Shown here piece after piece: positions 43,223 to 52,265 of a DNA stretch of 64,000 nt. The notes below the pieces were generated by a model, which saw nothing but the letters and a program-made list of their open reading frames with translations, was not told the origin of the DNA and did not search any database. Each line of letters opens with the position of its first letter. Position 1 is the stretch's first letter. The translations under genes were made by a program, and so were the position numbers. This stretch comes from Streptomyces sp. NL15-2K (lineage in GTDB: Bacteria; Actinomycetota; Actinomycetes; Streptomycetales; Streptomycetaceae): contig NZ_CP130630.1 in assembly GCF_030551255.1 (NCBI RefSeq), positions 930,001 to 994,000 of the forward strand, given 5' to 3'.

Positions 43223-43783
43223 TCAGGCGCCGACGTCGGCAGCGGCCTCGGCGCCGGCACCGGCACCGGCACCGGCACCGGCACCGGCGCATTCGGTCTC
43301 GTCGGCCGCGGCACGAGTTTCGCCGGGGCCGGCAGCCATACGGCGGCTCGCTTCGCCGAGGCCGTCGGCGATCGCCCGCACCTGGTCCGGCGTCAGCACA
43401 TCGATGAGCAGTTCCCTGACCAACTCCACATGACTTGGCGCCGCCCGCTCCAGCAGAGCCATGCCCTCGTCGGTGAGTACGGCGAAGACCGCACGATCGT
43501 CACTGGGACAGGAGCGCCGACGCACCAGCCCGGCCTTCTCCATCTGCCCGATCTGATAAGTCAGCCCGCTCTTGGAGTTGACCAGGGCGCCGGCCAGTTC
43601 AGCCATCCGCATCTCCCGGTCGGGGACTCCGCTGAGCCGGGCGAGGATCTCGTACTGCAGGCCGGACAGGCCGAAATCACGCTTGAGCCGCAGCTCCAGC
43701 CGCCGGTACAGCAGCGCGTGCGCGGTCGTGAAGGCCGTCCAGGCACGCTTCTCGTCGTCGTCAAGCCAACGCGTATGGCTCAC
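43223..43783 (-). CDS. MarR-family transcriptional regulator with repeat-derived tail
   Basis: A 186-residue regulator. GTG 43783 is chosen because GGAGGGG lies eight bases upstream; an in-frame ATG at 43813 would place the start inside an operator-like repeat. The MarR winged helix is recognisable in LQYEILARLSGVPDREMRMAELAGALVNSKSG and RRRSCPSDDRAVFAVLTDEG. The C-terminus ends in an Ala/Gly-alternating tail (AGAGAGAGAGAEAAADVGA) encoded by a hexanucleotide repeat. It diverges from ribA over a 90-base gap with a perfect palindrome. It probably represses the ribA/oxidoreductase operon in response to an aromatic or oxidant. Confidence 0.88.
   Translation of the reverse strand: MSHTRWLDDDEKRAWTAFTTAHALLYRRLELRLKRDFGLSGLQYEILARLSGVPDREMRMAELAGALVNSKSGLTYQIGQMEKAGLVRRRSCPSDDRAVFAVLTDEGMALLERAAPSHVELVRELLIDVLTPDQVRAIADGLGEASRRMAAGPGETRAAADETECAGAGAGAGAGAGAEAAADVGA
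43254..43283. repeat. CCGGCA hexanucleotide repeat in the marR 3-prime end
   Basis: Five perfect CCGGCA units (a sixth ends in G) lie in frame in the last 30 codons of the marR gene and encode its alternating Ala-Gly tail. Unit gain or loss would change only the tail length, not the frame. Confidence 0.8.
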
Positions 43784-43801
43784 GTCACACCCCTCCATGT
43801 T

Positions 43802-43851
43802 GTTCAAATTCAAACTTCATCCTATCGTAGGTGCTGCGTTCAAATTTGAAC
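43802..43851. promoter_or_regulatory. MarR operator region with palindrome 43838-43851
   Basis: GTTCAAATTTGAAC at 43838-43851 is a perfect 14-bp palindrome. A degenerate second copy, GTTCAAATTCAAAC, lies at 43802-43815. They occupy the divergent marR/ribA gap and are spaced 36 bases apart, fitting autoregulation and control of ribA. Confidence 0.7.
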
Positions 43852-43873
43852 GACCTGACATACGGGAGAGGCC

Positions 43874-44515
43874 ATGACCACCAGCACCGCCGCAGCCACC
43901 GTCCGCACCCAGGTCCGCGTTCCGCTGAGCTTCTCGGACGGCTACCAGGTGACCGCCGACGTGATCACGTTCAACGGCCTGGCCGACGGCGCCGAGCATG
44001 TCGCCCTGGTCCTTGGAGACCCGGCCGCGGCTGCCGCCCCGCTGGTGCGTCTGCACTCCGAATGCCTCACCGGTGACGTCTTCGGCTCCGCCCGCTGCGA
44101 CTGCGGACCCCAGCTGCGCGAGGCCACCGAGCGCATCGCCGCCACCGGAGGCGTCCTGCTCTACCTCCGCCAGGAAGGCCGCGGCATCGGCCTCTACAAC
44201 AAGCTCGACGCCTACGCCCTGCAGGACGCCGGCCTGGACACCTACGAGGCCAACCTGGCCCTCGGCCTGCCGGAGGACGCCCGCAACTACACCGCCGCAG
44301 CCCAGATGCTGACCGCCCTCGGCATCACCGATCTGAACCTGCTCACCAACAACCCTGACAAGGCCCACCAGTTGCGCGGTCTCGGCCTCTCGGTCACCCG
44401 GACCGTCCCCACCGGCGTGCACACCACGCCCAGCAACCTGCGCTACCTGCACGCCAAGGTCCAGCACACCCACCACACCATCGCCCTCGCACCGATGGCG
44501 AGCCTGGCCGTCTGA
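43874..44515 (+). CDS. ribA: GTP cyclohydrolase II
   Basis: A 213-residue single-domain GTP cyclohydrolase II. The zinc-binding cysteines are in SECLTGDVFGSARCDCG, the GTP-binding and catalytic segments in YLRQEGRGIGLYNKLDAYALQD, and the later NNPDKAHQLRGLGL is diagnostic. It opens the GTP imidazole ring, the first step of riboflavin synthesis. Streptomyces usually also encode a fused ribBA elsewhere, so this is probably a paralogue. Here it is under the MarR-type operator and is followed by two flavin-independent oxidoreductase genes; extra flavin supply for reductases is one possible rationale. Confidence 0.9.
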   Translation: MTTSTAAATVRTQVRVPLSFSDGYQVTADVITFNGLADGAEHVALVLGDPAAAAAPLVRLHSECLTGDVFGSARCDCGPQLREATERIAATGGVLLYLRQEGRGIGLYNKLDAYALQDAGLDTYEANLALGLPEDARNYTAAAQMLTALGITDLNLLTNNPDKAHQLRGLGLSVTRTVPTGVHTTPSNLRYLHAKVQHTHHTIALAPMASLAV

Positions 44516-44555
44516 CGCCCGGAACAGTCATCCACCAGGCCAGAAAGGCATCGAC

Positions 44556-45503
44556 ATGAAAGCCGTCGTCGTCACCGATTTCGGAGCCCAACCCGAGTTC
44601 GTCGACCTGCCCACACCCGAGCCCGGCGCCGGTGAAATCCTGGTGCGCGTCCACGCCGCCGGAGTGAACCCCTTCGACTGGAAGGTCACGGACGGCGCCC
44701 TCAAGGACTCCGTGGAGCACACCTTCCCCCTGGTCATGGGCTCGGACGGCGCGGGCGTCGTCGAAAGGACGGGACCGGGCGTCACCCGCTTCCGTCCCGG
44801 GGACCGTGTCTACGGACAGTTCATGCGGCTGCCCCACGGCCACGGCTCCTACGCCGAGTACACCGTCGCCGAGCAGGACGGCAACATCGCCCTCATACCT
44901 CAGGCTCTCCCCTTCACACTCGCCGCCGCCCTCCCCACCGCGAGCGTCACCGCCTACCAGGCCGTCCAGGCCGCGCGCGTCGAGAGCGGGCACACCCTTC
45001 TGATCAACGGCGCCAGTGGCGGCGTAGGCCAGTCGGCCATCCAGTTCGCCGCCCGGGCCGGAGCCCGTGTCCTGGCCACCGGAACCTCCGATCTCGCCGA
45101 CCACCTTCGCGATCTCGGTGCTCACCACGTCATCGACTTCACCCAGGCCCCCACCCATGAGCAAGTGGCCGCCGCGTACCCCGAGGGCATCGACGCCGTC
45201 ATCGACCTCGTCACCCCGACCGGCGGCGACATCAACCCCATGGCCGAGCTGCTTCGCGCCGGCTCCACCCTGGTCAGCACCAACTACGCCACTGATCCCG
45301 ACGCCCTGGCCGCCCGCGACATCCTCGGCGTCAACCTCGGCAACCGTCCCACCGTCGAGACGCTGACGACACTCGCCGAACTCGCCGCCGCCGGAGAACT
45401 GCGCGTCCGTATCGACGCGGAAGTCCCGCTCGCCGACGCCCCGGCCATCGTTGCCAGGGCCCGCGCCGGCCATGCCACCGGAAAGACCGTCATCGTCCCC
45501 TGA
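44556..45503 (+). CDS. NADPH:quinone oxidoreductase-like MDR enzyme (first copy)
   Basis: A 315-residue zinc-free medium-chain dehydrogenase. The N-terminal GAGEILVRVHAAGVNPFDWKV, the glycine-rich NADPH loop INGASGGVGQSAIQFA and the C-terminal ARAGHATGKTVIVP define the quinone-oxidoreductase group. No zinc-binding cysteines are present. The start ATG is 40 bases after the ribA stop, so it is likely in the same MarR-controlled operon. Probable function is NADPH-dependent reduction of quinones or unsaturated carbonyls. Confidence 0.87.
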   Translation: MKAVVVTDFGAQPEFVDLPTPEPGAGEILVRVHAAGVNPFDWKVTDGALKDSVEHTFPLVMGSDGAGVVERTGPGVTRFRPGDRVYGQFMRLPHGHGSYAEYTVAEQDGNIALIPQALPFTLAAALPTASVTAYQAVQAARVESGHTLLINGASGGVGQSAIQFAARAGARVLATGTSDLADHLRDLGAHHVIDFTQAPTHEQVAAAYPEGIDAVIDLVTPTGGDINPMAELLRAGSTLVSTNYATDPDALAARDILGVNLGNRPTVETLTTLAELAAAGELRVRIDAEVPLADAPAIVARARAGHATGKTVIVP

Positions 45504-45535
45504 CCGCGTCCCGCCCCACACATCACGGAGCAGCC

Positions 45536-46468
45536 ATGAACCGAACAGCACAGGCAGTACGTTTTGACCAGTACGGCGATCGTGACGTGCTGCGCGTCAC
45601 CGATGTCCCGATGCCCGAGCCGGCGCCGGGGGAAGTCGTCGTCGAGGTGCGTGCCGCCGCCGTCAACCCTTTTGACACCACGCTCCGCTCCGGGGTGATC
45701 CGGCATCTGTTCCCGCTGGACTTCCCCTCCGGCCAGGGCAGCGACCTCGCCGGGGTCGTCACAGCCGTCGGTGCCGAGGTCGACGGACTCGCCGTCGGCG
45801 ACGAGGTGCTCGGCTGGACGCCGGCGGCGGGTGCGCACGCGACGCACCTGGCTGTCCCGGCGGACCGGCTGGTGACCAAACCGCCTCGGATGAGCTGGGA
45901 GGTGGCGGGCTCCCTGCACATGGTCGGCGCCACGGCCTACGCCGCCGCCCGCGCCGTCACCGTCCAGCCCGGCGAGACCGTCGCGGTGTCCGCTGCCGCG
46001 GGCGGGGTCGGTTCGTTCCTCGTACAGATGCTCGCCGGCCGGGGAGTGCGCGTGCTCGGCATCGCCTCACCGGCCAACACCGAGTGGCTGGACAGGCACG
46101 GCGTCATCCCGGTGCCGTACGGAGACGGCCTTCGCGAACGGCTCGAACACGCGGCCGGGGCGGGTGGAGTCGACGTGTTCATCGACCTCTACGGGCCCGA
46201 GTACCTCGACCTGGCGGTCGATCTCGGCATCAAGCCGGAACGCATCCAGACGACAGTCGCCATGGAACGCGCCGCGGAGATCGGCGCCAGGACCGACGGC
46301 CGCCACAACGCGACCGCCCGCGAGATCCTGCTGGAGCTGGTCGATCTGGTCGCCTCGGGCGCCGTCGAGATACCGATCGCCGCCACGTACCCGCTCGACC
46401 GCGTCGCCGACGCCTTCGCGGAGCTGGAGCAGCGGCACACCCGCGGCAAGATCGTCCTGATCCCCTGA
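45536..46468 (+). CDS. NADPH:quinone oxidoreductase-like MDR enzyme (second copy)
   Basis: A 310-residue zinc-free medium-chain dehydrogenase resembling the previous gene in layout: GEVVVEVRAAAVNPFDTTLRSG at the start, VSAAAGGVGSFLVQMLAGRG as nucleotide loop and ELEQRHTRGKIVLIP at the end. Sequence identity to its neighbour appears moderate, so it is an old duplication or independent recruitment. It begins 32 bases downstream. The 223 bases that follow (46469-46691) contain no gene I can recognise. Confidence 0.87.
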   Translation: MNRTAQAVRFDQYGDRDVLRVTDVPMPEPAPGEVVVEVRAAAVNPFDTTLRSGVIRHLFPLDFPSGQGSDLAGVVTAVGAEVDGLAVGDEVLGWTPAAGAHATHLAVPADRLVTKPPRMSWEVAGSLHMVGATAYAAARAVTVQPGETVAVSAAAGGVGSFLVQMLAGRGVRVLGIASPANTEWLDRHGVIPVPYGDGLRERLEHAAGAGGVDVFIDLYGPEYLDLAVDLGIKPERIQTTVAMERAAEIGARTDGRHNATAREILLELVDLVASGAVEIPIAATYPLDRVADAFAELEQRHTRGKIVLIP

Positions 46469-46691
46469 ACCTCGACGCGCAGACGCGCAAGGAACTGAGG
46501 GTCGATCTCGGTTTCCTGCCCGTGGCGGTCGATGTCGCCACGGTGACCGGCGTGCGGCTCACGGAGTTCGCCCACCACAGCTGGGACGAGCGAGGTGTCC
46601 CTGGCGAGCGCCTCCCTCACCCTCGACGACCTGCGCCGGGTCTCCCCGGCTTCTGACAGGAAACGGGCGTTCCCGTCGCCCACTCGTTCTC

Positions 46692-47765
46692 TCAGGCGTG
46701 CGCGGACGCCTGCTCCCGCAGGACCGGGAAGACCACGTAGACGCGCGTGCCCTTGCCCGGCGTGCTGTCGAGTTCGACACGCGCGTGATGGACTTCGGCG
46801 ATGGCGGCGACGATGGACAGGCCCAGCCCGCTGCCGCCGCTGGCCCGGCTGCGACTCTTGTCCGCACGGTAGAAGCGGTCGAAGACATGGGCGACGGCAT
46901 CCGAGGGAACACCCGGCCCTTCGTCCTGGACCAGCAACGTCACCTCGTCACCGCTCGTGCTCAGTGCCACCACGCAGCGCGCGGTGGCGGGAGTGTGCAT
47001 ACGGACGTTGCCCAGCAGGTTGGCCAGCAGGCCGCGCAATTGTGCTTCGTCGCCCAGCACGGACGCGCCGGGCTCGATGTGTTTCTCCAGCGGGCGTCCG
47101 GGTTCGGCCGCGAGCGCGTCGCGGCAGGACTCGTCGACGATCCTGCTGAGATCGACGGGTTCCAGATCCGCTGTGTCCTCTTCGTACTCCTCGTCGAAGC
47201 GGGCGAGCATGAGCAGCGCCTCGACGAGCCGGGTCATGCGGTGGACCTCGGACAGGACGCGGGCCATGGCCTCGTCGACCGCCGCCATGTCCGGCAGGGC
47301 ACCGCGCTGGTGGAGTTCGGCGTAGCCGCGCAGGGACTGCAAAGGGGTGCGCAGTTCGTGGGAGGCGTCGGCGACGAACTGACGCATCCGGGATTCCGAG
47401 CGCTCGCGGGCCGTGAGGGCGGCCTGGATCTGGTCGACCATGCGGTTCAGGGCCTCGGCGAGGCGGCCGACCTCGGTGGTGGGGTCGGTGACGGCCTCGG
47501 GCAGTCGGCGGGCCAGATCGCCGGCGGCGATCGAGTCGGCCATCGCCGCGGCCTGTTCGAGGGGCCGCAGCTCACGCCGCACCAGCGCCGTGGTCACCAG
47601 CGCCACCACGCAGAGCCCCACCAGCTCCGCGGTCACGATGGCGACGGGATCGGCCCCGCTCGCGAGCCAGGTGAGGGCGACGACGGCGATGGCCCCCGCG
47701 CACAGGGCGGTGACGATCACGCCGACCCGGGCGCGCAGCGGCCACCTCCGGAAGCGGCTCCTCAA
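46692..47765 (-). CDS. sensor histidine kinase (HAMP, HisKA, HATPase)
   Basis: A 357-residue kinase beginning at a TTG (47765) that overlaps the response-regulator stop (TTGA). Two hydrophobic segments near the N-terminus with almost no extracytoplasmic loop are followed by a HAMP region, the phosphoacceptor His in FVADASHELRTPLQSL, the N box in LLANLLGNVRMHTP, and the G boxes in DEGPGVP and SGGSGLGLSIV. The near absence of an external sensor loop suggests sensing within the membrane. It is downstream of and coupled to the OmpR-type regulator. Confidence 0.9.
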   Translation of the reverse strand: MRSRFRRWPLRARVGVIVTALCAGAIAVVALTWLASGADPVAIVTAELVGLCVVALVTTALVRRELRPLEQAAAMADSIAAGDLARRLPEAVTDPTTEVGRLAEALNRMVDQIQAALTARERSESRMRQFVADASHELRTPLQSLRGYAELHQRGALPDMAAVDEAMARVLSEVHRMTRLVEALLMLARFDEEYEEDTADLEPVDLSRIVDESCRDALAAEPGRPLEKHIEPGASVLGDEAQLRGLLANLLGNVRMHTPATARCVVALSTSGDEVTLLVQDEGPGVPSDAVAHVFDRFYRADKSRSRASGGSGLGLSIVAAIAEVHHARVELDSTPGKGTRVYVVFPVLREQASAHA

Positions 47766-48487
47766 CTCGGCTCCCGGATGCTGTAGCCGACGCCGCGCTG
47801 GGTGTGGATGAGGCCGGGCCCCAGGGAGTCGACCTTCCGGCGCAGGTAGCTGATGTACGTGGCGACCACCGTGTCGTCGCCGTTGAAGTCGTACGACCAG
47901 ACGTGCTCGAGGAGTTGGGCGCGGGGCAGGACCCGCCCGCTGTACAGCATCAGATAGCGCAGGAGGCGGAACTCGGTGGGTGACAGGTCGATCGGTGTGC
48001 CGGAGCGGCGTACGGAGTAGGTGCGTGTGTCCAGTTCCAGGTCGGCCACGCGCAGCACCGGATCAGTGGTCCGGGGACGCCGAGTGCGGCGCAGTACGGC
48101 GCTGATGCGGGCGGCCACCTCGTCGAACCCGAAGGGCTTGGTGATGTAGTCGTCCCCGCCCTCGGTCAGTCCCCTGACCAGGTCCTTGCGGGTGTCGCGG
48201 GCGGTGAGGAAGACGACGGCGTGCGGGAGTCCGTCGGCGCGCAAGCGTCGCATGACCTCGAAGCCGTCGCCGTCCGGCAGCATCACGTCCAGCAGGACCA
48301 GGTCGGGCAGGAAGTCGCGGGCCGAGGCGAGGGCCTCATGCGCGGTGGACGCCGTGCGCACGTCGTACCCGATGAACCGCAGGAACCGGCTGACCGTGTC
48401 CAGGATCGCCGGTTCGTCGTCGACCACCAGCAGTCGGCCATGTGCGCCATCGGCGGTGCCGGGGGGCGTTGAGGGCTCGTCAGCCAT
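47762..48487 (-). CDS. OmpR-family response regulator
   Basis: A 241-residue regulator with a receiver domain (acidic LLVVDDEPA, phosphorylatable Asp in PDLVLLDVMLPDGDG, Lys in YITKPFGFDE) and a C-terminal winged-helix DNA-binding domain (LSPTEFRLLRYLMLYSGRVLPRAQLLEHVW). It forms an operon with the following kinase. The divergent MMPL transporter gene begins 178 bases away and is the natural target, a pairing common in Streptomyces. Confidence 0.92.
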   Translation of the reverse strand: MADEPSTPPGTADGAHGRLLVVDDEPAILDTVSRFLRFIGYDVRTASTAHEALASARDFLPDLVLLDVMLPDGDGFEVMRRLRADGLPHAVVFLTARDTRKDLVRGLTEGGDDYITKPFGFDEVAARISAVLRRTRRPRTTDPVLRVADLELDTRTYSVRRSGTPIDLSPTEFRLLRYLMLYSGRVLPRAQLLEHVWSYDFNGDDTVVATYISYLRRKVDSLGPGLIHTQRGVGYSIREPS

Positions 48488-48665
48488 CCGGTCGTTCCTG
48501 TCCCTTCCTGGTTCTTGCTTCGATCATGTCCGACGTGACCGGGCCGTCTCCATGGGAGTTCCGTGTGAACATCGGCGGTCCAGGGGCTTTTCACCGTGAC
48601 TGGATCCGGGGCGCTCCTAGCGTGAGGGGACTTCCCCACTTTTCCTGTTCTTCGGGAGTCTGTGC

Positions 48666-50912
48666 GTGTCCACTCTCTTGTACCGCCTCGGTCGTTTCTG
48701 CTACCGGCGCAAAGGGACCGTCTTCGGTGCCTGGTTCATCGTGCTTCTCACCACTGTGACGGCAGCGGTGGGGCTGATGAAACCCTTCGAGTCCTCCACC
48801 ACCATCCCCGGCACCGAAGCCCAGCGCGCCCTCGACGTGGTGGAGAGCAGGTTCCCGACCGACGACCATCTCGCCGGGAAGTTGGTGTTCCGGGCGCCGG
48901 ACGGGGCGACGGTCTCCGAGGGAGCTCCCCGGGACGCCGTGGCGAAGGCGGTCGCGGAGGCCGAAGCGGTACCCGGCGTGAGGTCGGCGACTGCTCCGTC
49001 GGCCCGCGCCGGCACGGTCTCGGCGGACGGGGACACGGGCATCGCCCAGCTCACCTTCACCGTGGAGAAGAACGAGAAGATCACCGAGGCCACGAAGCAC
49101 CGCATGGAGTCGATCGCGGAGCAGGCCCGGCGCACGGGACTGACCGTGGAGCTCGGCGGTGACGCCTTCCCCGGCGCCGAGGTCAAGGTGCTGGGTCCGG
49201 GCGAGGCGGTCGGCGTGCTGATCGCCCTGGGTGTCCTGGTCTTCGTCTTCCGTTCGCTGCGGACGTCGATCGTGCCGATCGCCACCGCGCTCGTCGGTGT
49301 GGCCGTCGGTGTGCTCGGCCTGATGGCCATGACCAGCGTCGTCACCATGGACAGCACGTCGATCATCCTCGCGGTGATGCTGGGCATGGCCGTCGGCATC
49401 GACTACGCGCTGTTCATCGTCTCCCGCCACCAGACCCAGGTACGGGACGGGATGGACCCGGAGGAGTCCGCGGGGCTCGCGACCGGTACGGCGGGCGGCG
49501 CGGTGGTCTTCGCCGGCGCCACCGTGGTGATCGCACTGGCCGCGCTGGCCGTGGTCAACATCCCGTTCCTCACGGTCATGGGCCTGGGTGCCGCGGCCAC
49601 GGTGGCGGTCTCCGTGCTGATCGCCGTCACGCTGCTTCCGGCTGTACTCGGCCTGCTGGGCGGGAAGATCGCCGACAGCTCGATACCGGTGCTGCGTCGC
49701 TCCGCCGAGCGTGCTCATCAGCGCTTCTCCGGCCGGGAGGGACGGACCACCGCGGGCCGGCGCTGGGCTGCGATGACGGCGCGGCGACGCTGGAGCGTCC
49801 TGACCGTGTCCGTCCTGGGGTTGGGCATCATGGCCGTTCCGGTGGCCGACCTGCAGCTCGGGCTCGGCGGCGGCAAGGACCCGGACACCTCGGCGGCCCG
49901 GGCCCAGAAGATGATCGACGACGGCTTCGGCCCCGGCTACAGCGGCACCCTGGTCGTCCTGCTCCAGGGCGCCAAGAACGACGTCGTGCCCGCCGCCGAC
50001 GAACTCGCCGCCACCGTCAAGGACCTGCCCGGCGTGGCGTCCGTGGCCCCGCCGGTCACCGCCGCATCCGGCGACGCGGCTCTGGTCAGCGTCACCCCCA
50101 CCAGCGGTCCCGAGACCGAGCGGACCAAGCAGGTTCTGGCGGAGATACGTGACGCCCGGGGGGAAGTCGAGCAGCGCACCCGCACGGAGATCGATGTCAC
50201 CGGCACCACCGCCGTCAACATCGACGTGGCCGACAAGCTCTCCGCCGCACTGCCCGTGTACTGCCTGCTGGTGATGGGCCTGGCACTGCTCCTGCTGATC
50301 GTGGTGTTCCGCGCGATCGCCGTGCCGATCAAGGCGGCGCTCGGCTTCCTGCTCTCCGTCGGAGCGTCCCTCGGCGCCATGGTGGCGGTCTTCCAGTGGG
50401 GCTGGCTGTCCGGTCTGCTCGGCATCAAGGACACCGGTCCCGTCCTCAGTTTCCTGCCGATGCTCCTCGTGGGCATCCTGTTCGGCCTGGCGATGGACTA
50501 CGAGGTCTTCCTCGTCTCCCGGATGCGCGAGGAGTACGCCCTCGGCGCGTCGCCGAACGACGCGATGATCCGGGGCTTCGGGCACGGCGCGCAGGTCGTC
50601 ACCGCCGCCGCCCTCATCATGATCGCGGTCTTCGGCTCCTTCGTCTTCGCCGACATGCAGGTCATCAAGGGCATGGGCTTCGCGCTCGGCATCGGCGTCC
50701 TCCTGGACGCGTTCGTCGTCCGTATGGCGCTGGTACCGGCCGTCATGGCGATCCTCGGCGAGCGGGCCTGGTGGCTGCCGCGCTTCCTCCGCAGGGCACT
50801 GCCCAACGTGGACATCGAAGGCGAGCGGCTCACCCGCCACCTCGTCGCCGAACAGCTCCCGCCCCCGGCCAGGGCGGAAGACGCGCTCGCTGGGCGGACA
50901 AACTCTTCATGA
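48666..50912 (+). CDS. MMPL/RND-family exporter
   Basis: A 748-residue integral membrane transporter starting at GTG 48666 after GGGAG. Two repeated halves each carry a long extracytoplasmic domain and a bundle of helices. The MMPL motifs are AVMLGMAVGIDYALFIVSRH in the first half and LVGILFGLAMDYEVFLVSRM in the second, including the proton-relay Asp-Tyr pairs. Such transporters export lipids, lipid-like or hydrophobic compounds. Divergent location from the two-component system suggests regulated export in response to envelope stress or a hydrophobic metabolite. Confidence 0.92.
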   Translation: MSTLLYRLGRFCYRRKGTVFGAWFIVLLTTVTAAVGLMKPFESSTTIPGTEAQRALDVVESRFPTDDHLAGKLVFRAPDGATVSEGAPRDAVAKAVAEAEAVPGVRSATAPSARAGTVSADGDTGIAQLTFTVEKNEKITEATKHRMESIAEQARRTGLTVELGGDAFPGAEVKVLGPGEAVGVLIALGVLVFVFRSLRTSIVPIATALVGVAVGVLGLMAMTSVVTMDSTSIILAVMLGMAVGIDYALFIVSRHQTQVRDGMDPEESAGLATGTAGGAVVFAGATVVIALAALAVVNIPFLTVMGLGAAATVAVSVLIAVTLLPAVLGLLGGKIADSSIPVLRRSAERAHQRFSGREGRTTAGRRWAAMTARRRWSVLTVSVLGLGIMAVPVADLQLGLGGGKDPDTSAARAQKMIDDGFGPGYSGTLVVLLQGAKNDVVPAADELAATVKDLPGVASVAPPVTAASGDAALVSVTPTSGPETERTKQVLAEIRDARGEVEQRTRTEIDVTGTTAVNIDVADKLSAALPVYCLLVMGLALLLLIVVFRAIAVPIKAALGFLLSVGASLGAMVAVFQWGWLSGLLGIKDTGPVLSFLPMLLVGILFGLAMDYEVFLVSRMREEYALGASPNDAMIRGFGHGAQVVTAAALIMIAVFGSFVFADMQVIKGMGFALGIGVLLDAFVVRMALVPAVMAILGERAWWLPRFLRRALPNVDIEGERLTRHLVAEQLPPPARAEDALAGRTNSS

Positions 50913-51135
50913 CCAGCTGCATGTCGTCGCCACTCTGCCGGATGGTCCAGTTGAGACCCTCGCCCCAGGTCTTGCCGACGGGTTCGGCGCGCAGCAGCAG
51001 GGACAGCCCGCCGGCGGCGTCGGAACCGCCACGGAAGACGACGCTGGCGGTGAGGTCCTTCCAGTCGTGGTCCTGCGCCTCGCGGCCGCCGATCCACCGC
51101 GCACCCACCACCAGGCAGATCCCGACCAGTCCTTC
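50913..51135 (-). pseudogene. unrecognised truncated reading frame
   Basis: Between the MMPL gene and the maleylacetate reductase gene, one minus-strand frame opens after a TGA at 51136-51138. It reads a hydrophobic LVGICLVVGARWIGG, then DWKDLTASVVFRGGSD, SLLLRAEPVGKTWGEGL and NWTIRQSGDDMQLVMK. This looks like a membrane-anchored beta-rich extracytoplasmic domain. It has no good start and runs into the antisense of the MMPL 3-prime end, so it appears to be a gene fragment cut at both sides. I do not recognise the family. Confidence 0.3.
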
Positions 51136-51209
51136 TCACCCCCTTCAGCAGGCCCGTCTCCCACATCGCCGGCTCGCTCCAGGCGCCGGGGGTGGCTGTG
51201 CAGGCCCGG

Positions 51210-52265
51210 TCAGGGTGCGAGCGCTCCGTTGAGGGCGTCGGTGAGGAGTGCGCGTAGCGCCTCCTCGGTGACCGGTCGTGGATTGGCGTAGGGATGGGCC
51301 TGTGCCTGGACGGCGATCTCGTCGAAGTCGCCTTCGGTGAGGCCGAGTTCGGCGAGTGAGCGGGGAGCACCCAGGTCAGCGCTCGCCCGCGCAAGGTGCT
51401 TGGGTACGTCGTCGGTGGCCAGGGCGCGGCGGAGGGCCTGCTCGGCGGCCGGTGCCGTGGGGAGGTTGAAGGCGGCGACATACGGGAGCACGACCGTGTG
51501 TACGGCGGCGTGGGGCAGGTCGAAGGTGCCGCCCAGGATGTGGCACAGCTTGTGGTGCAGCGACATGGTCGTGGCCCCCAGGCACGCCCCGCACAGCCAC
51601 GCCCCACGCAGCGCGTCCGTCCGGGCCTCGATGTCTCGAGGGCCGGTGGCGACGGCAGGCAGGGCGGTGGCCAGCGAGCGCACCCCTTCCTCGGCCATCA
51701 GGGACACGATCGGTGAGGCGTCGGGCGCGTACAGGGCCTCCACGGCATGGGCGATGGCGTTGAAGCCGCTGGTCACCGACACGTCCACGGGGAGGCCGAC
51801 GGTGAGTTCGGGGTCGTAGACCACGCTGCGAGGCAGGACGGCCCGGTCGCGGCCGGTGCGCTTGCGGCCGTCCTGGGTGAGCCCCCACACGGTGATCATC
51901 TCCGAGCCGGCGTAGGTGGTCGGCACGCTGATCACGGGCAGGCCGGAGCTCAGGGCGATCGCCTTGCCCAGGCCGATGGTGGAGCCGCCGCCGATGGCCA
52001 GGCAGCCGTCCGCGCCGACACCGCGCGCGGCCGTGCGGGCCGCTTCGGCCACGTCGACCGGCACGTGCATCCGCGCTTCGGTGAACAACCCGACGCACGT
52101 GTCGCCGAGCAAGGCGGCCGCGTGCTCGGCGAGGACGCGCTGACCGGGGGTGGAGAGCACCAGCAGCCGCCGCAGGCCCAACCGCTCGGCTTCCTGGGGC
52201 AGTTGGCGCAGGCTTCCGGCGCCGAAGACCACCCGCATCGGCAAGGCATCGTAGGTGAAGGTCAT
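51210..52265 (-). CDS. maleylacetate reductase
   Basis: A 351-residue enzyme of the iron-containing alcohol dehydrogenase-like group. ATG 52265 overlaps the dioxygenase stop (ATGA). The beginning TYDALPMRVVFGAGSLRQL, the nucleotide region AIGGGSTIGLGKAIAL, SVPTTYAGSEMITVWGLT and SLHHKLCHILGGTFDLPHA are typical of maleylacetate reductases. The enzyme converts maleylacetate to 3-oxoadipate with NAD(P)H, the step after hydroxyquinol ring cleavage. Pairing with an intradiol dioxygenase in one operon makes the assignment firm. Confidence 0.92.
   Translation of the reverse strand: MTFTYDALPMRVVFGAGSLRQLPQEAERLGLRRLLVLSTPGQRVLAEHAAALLGDTCVGLFTEARMHVPVDVAEAARTAARGVGADGCLAIGGGSTIGLGKAIALSSGLPVISVPTTYAGSEMITVWGLTQDGRKRTGRDRAVLPRSVVYDPELTVGLPVDVSVTSGFNAIAHAVEALYAPDASPIVSLMAEEGVRSLATALPAVATGPRDIEARTDALRGAWLCGACLGATTMSLHHKLCHILGGTFDLPHAAVHTVVLPYVAAFNLPTAPAAEQALRRALATDDVPKHLARASADLGAPRSLAELGLTEGDFDEIAVQAQAHPYANPRPVTEEALRALLTDALNGALAP

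Noticed and set aside
46469..46691. Possible gene remnant between the second oxidoreductase and the kinase (VDLGFLPVAVDVATVTGVRL)
   Set aside because: The frame is short, lacks a start and matches no family I know; treated as non-coding.
48591..50840. A 749-residue open frame antisense to the MMPL exporter
   Set aside because: It is rich in His, Asp, Arg and Gly with no domain pattern, as expected for the antisense of a GC-rich gene; the sense strand has clear MMPL motifs.
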